NCBI GenBank assembly: GCA_964418595.1
Contig: CAYQMF010000048.1
Span: forward strand, 1 to 41,808
Direction of reading: 5' to 3'
Source: CAYQMF01 sp964418595
GTDB lineage: Bacteria; Planctomycetota; UBA1135; UBA2386
Length of the DNA: 41,808 nt
A model generated the notes under the pieces. The model searched no databases. It worked only from the letters and a program-made list of their open reading frames with translations, and was not told where the DNA came from. Position numbers and translations under genes: made by a program. This document shows positions 41,138-41,808 of the stretch, one piece after another. How positions within the stretch are numbered: the stretch's first letter is position 1; the number at the start of each line of letters is the position of its first letter.

Positions 41138-41808
41138 ATGACCCCGGCCGTCGCCGCCACGCCCGTCCTCGCCGAGAAGGCCCTCGCCGGCGAAGCCCTG
41201 ACTCCAACCGAGGGGCTCGCCCTCTATCGGGGCACCGACCTGACCGAGCTGGGCCTGCTCGCCGACGCGATCCGCCAGCGGATCAACCCGGGGAACAAGG
41301 TCACCTACATCATCGACCGCAACCTCAACCCCACCAACGTCTGCGTGACGGACTGCGGGTTCTGCGCGTTCTACCGCTCACCCGGCGACGCGGAGGCCTA
41401 CGTGCTGCCGCGCGAGGTGATCTACCGCAAGGTCGACGACCTCTTTGCCCAGGGCGGGGAGCAGCTCCTGCTCCAGGGCGGCCATCACCCGACGCTCACC
41501 ACCGCGTGGTTCGCCGACCTCTTCCGCGACCTGAAGCAGCGCTACCCGAGGCTCTGGATCCACGGCATGAGTCCGCCGGAGATCACGCACCTCGGCAAGC
41601 TCGAGAAGCGCGACACCCGGAGCGTGATCGCCGAGCTGCACGCCGCCGGCCTCGACTCCATCCCCGGCGGCGGCGCGGAGATCCTGGTCGAGCGGGTGCG
41701 CAAGATCATCGCGCCCAAGAAGGCCACGACCGACGAGTGGCTCGACGTGCCGCGTCAGGCCGCGGCGCTCGGCATGAAGTGCACCGCGACGATGATGTTC
41801 GGCCACGT
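41138..41808 (+). CDS. mqnC: Cyclic dehypoxanthinyl futalosine synthase MqnC, 3' partial
   Basis: The first 223 codons are seen; the gene runs off the window. It is a radical SAM enzyme of the futalosine route to menaquinone. The cluster motif is NPTNVCVTDCGFCAFYR (C-x3-C-x2-C). Further blocks are LLLQGGHHPTL, IHGMSPPEI, GLDSIPGGGAEILVERV and TATMMFGHV, typical of MqnC rather than MqnE or CofH. ATG 41138 precedes a normal N-terminal extension (PAVAATPVLAEKALAG). No neighbouring mqn gene is seen in the window. Confidence 0.93.
   Translation, partial: MTPAVAATPVLAEKALAGEALTPTEGLALYRGTDLTELGLLADAIRQRINPGNKVTYIIDRNLNPTNVCVTDCGFCAFYRSPGDAEAYVLPREVIYRKVDDLFAQGGEQLLLQGGHHPTLTTAWFADLFRDLKQRYPRLWIHGMSPPEITHLGKLEKRDTRSVIAELHAAGLDSIPGGGAEILVERVRKIIAPKKATTDEWLDVPRQAAALGMKCTATMMFGH

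Overview
The window is about 70 percent G+C, densely packed, and reads as a chromosomal segment of a planctomycete. The support is a PVC-type dehydrogenase ending in a CxxCH heme domain, a ThuA-DUF1080 fusion, several large secreted proteins, GTG and TTG starts and many 4-base ATGA/GTGA overlaps. The phylum is an inference from protein families. I saw no rRNA, tRNA, CRISPR array or transposase.

Layout. 1-1655: end of a fatty-acid or aryl-polyene-like locus (hotdog dehydratase, AMP-forming ligase). 1725-2898: ECF sigma factor coupled to a membrane protein. 2927-9661: PVC-type cytochrome protein, DUF2459 protein, threonine synthase, a DUF433 antitoxin next to a decayed DUF5615-like toxin, and a ThuA-DUF1080 protein. 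9662-10718: a small secreted protein flanked by three hairpin repeats. 10719-17546: metallophosphoesterase, M19 dipeptidase, M14 carboxypeptidase and a large secreted protein.

17694-25948 is the most interesting region. It is a compact, one-direction gene cluster that looks like an undescribed RiPP (modified peptide) system. It encodes a PqqD-S26 peptidase-methyltransferase fusion, a GT-B-like protein, a 42-residue cysteine-free peptide with a lasso-type YxxPxV leader motif, and a radical SAM/SPASM-PqqD maturase. These are followed by an HPr-kinase-like protein, an ABC-2 exporter pair and a family-5 nucleotidyltransferase. The kinase and nucleotidyltransferase pair is known from some lasso peptide clusters, but the lasso cyclase and lasso protease are absent here.

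25970-41808: a hypothetical protein with a possible HEPN-like end, the glycolate oxidase operon glcDEF, a TPR-like protein, two secreted proteins (one Kelch type) and a PduO-type cobalamin adenosyltransferase. Then come a YjbR-like protein, proline dehydrogenase, a secreted double-thioredoxin protein, a Dus3-like tRNA dihydrouridine synthase, a small Rossmann-like protein with a DUF971 protein, mobA, and the start of mqnC (menaquinone by the futalosine route).

A second theme is a recurring region of about 100-120 residues, apparently beta-rich, in five secreted proteins of this window. It occurs alone, at the C-terminus or at the N-terminus, and may be a shared surface or sorting module.
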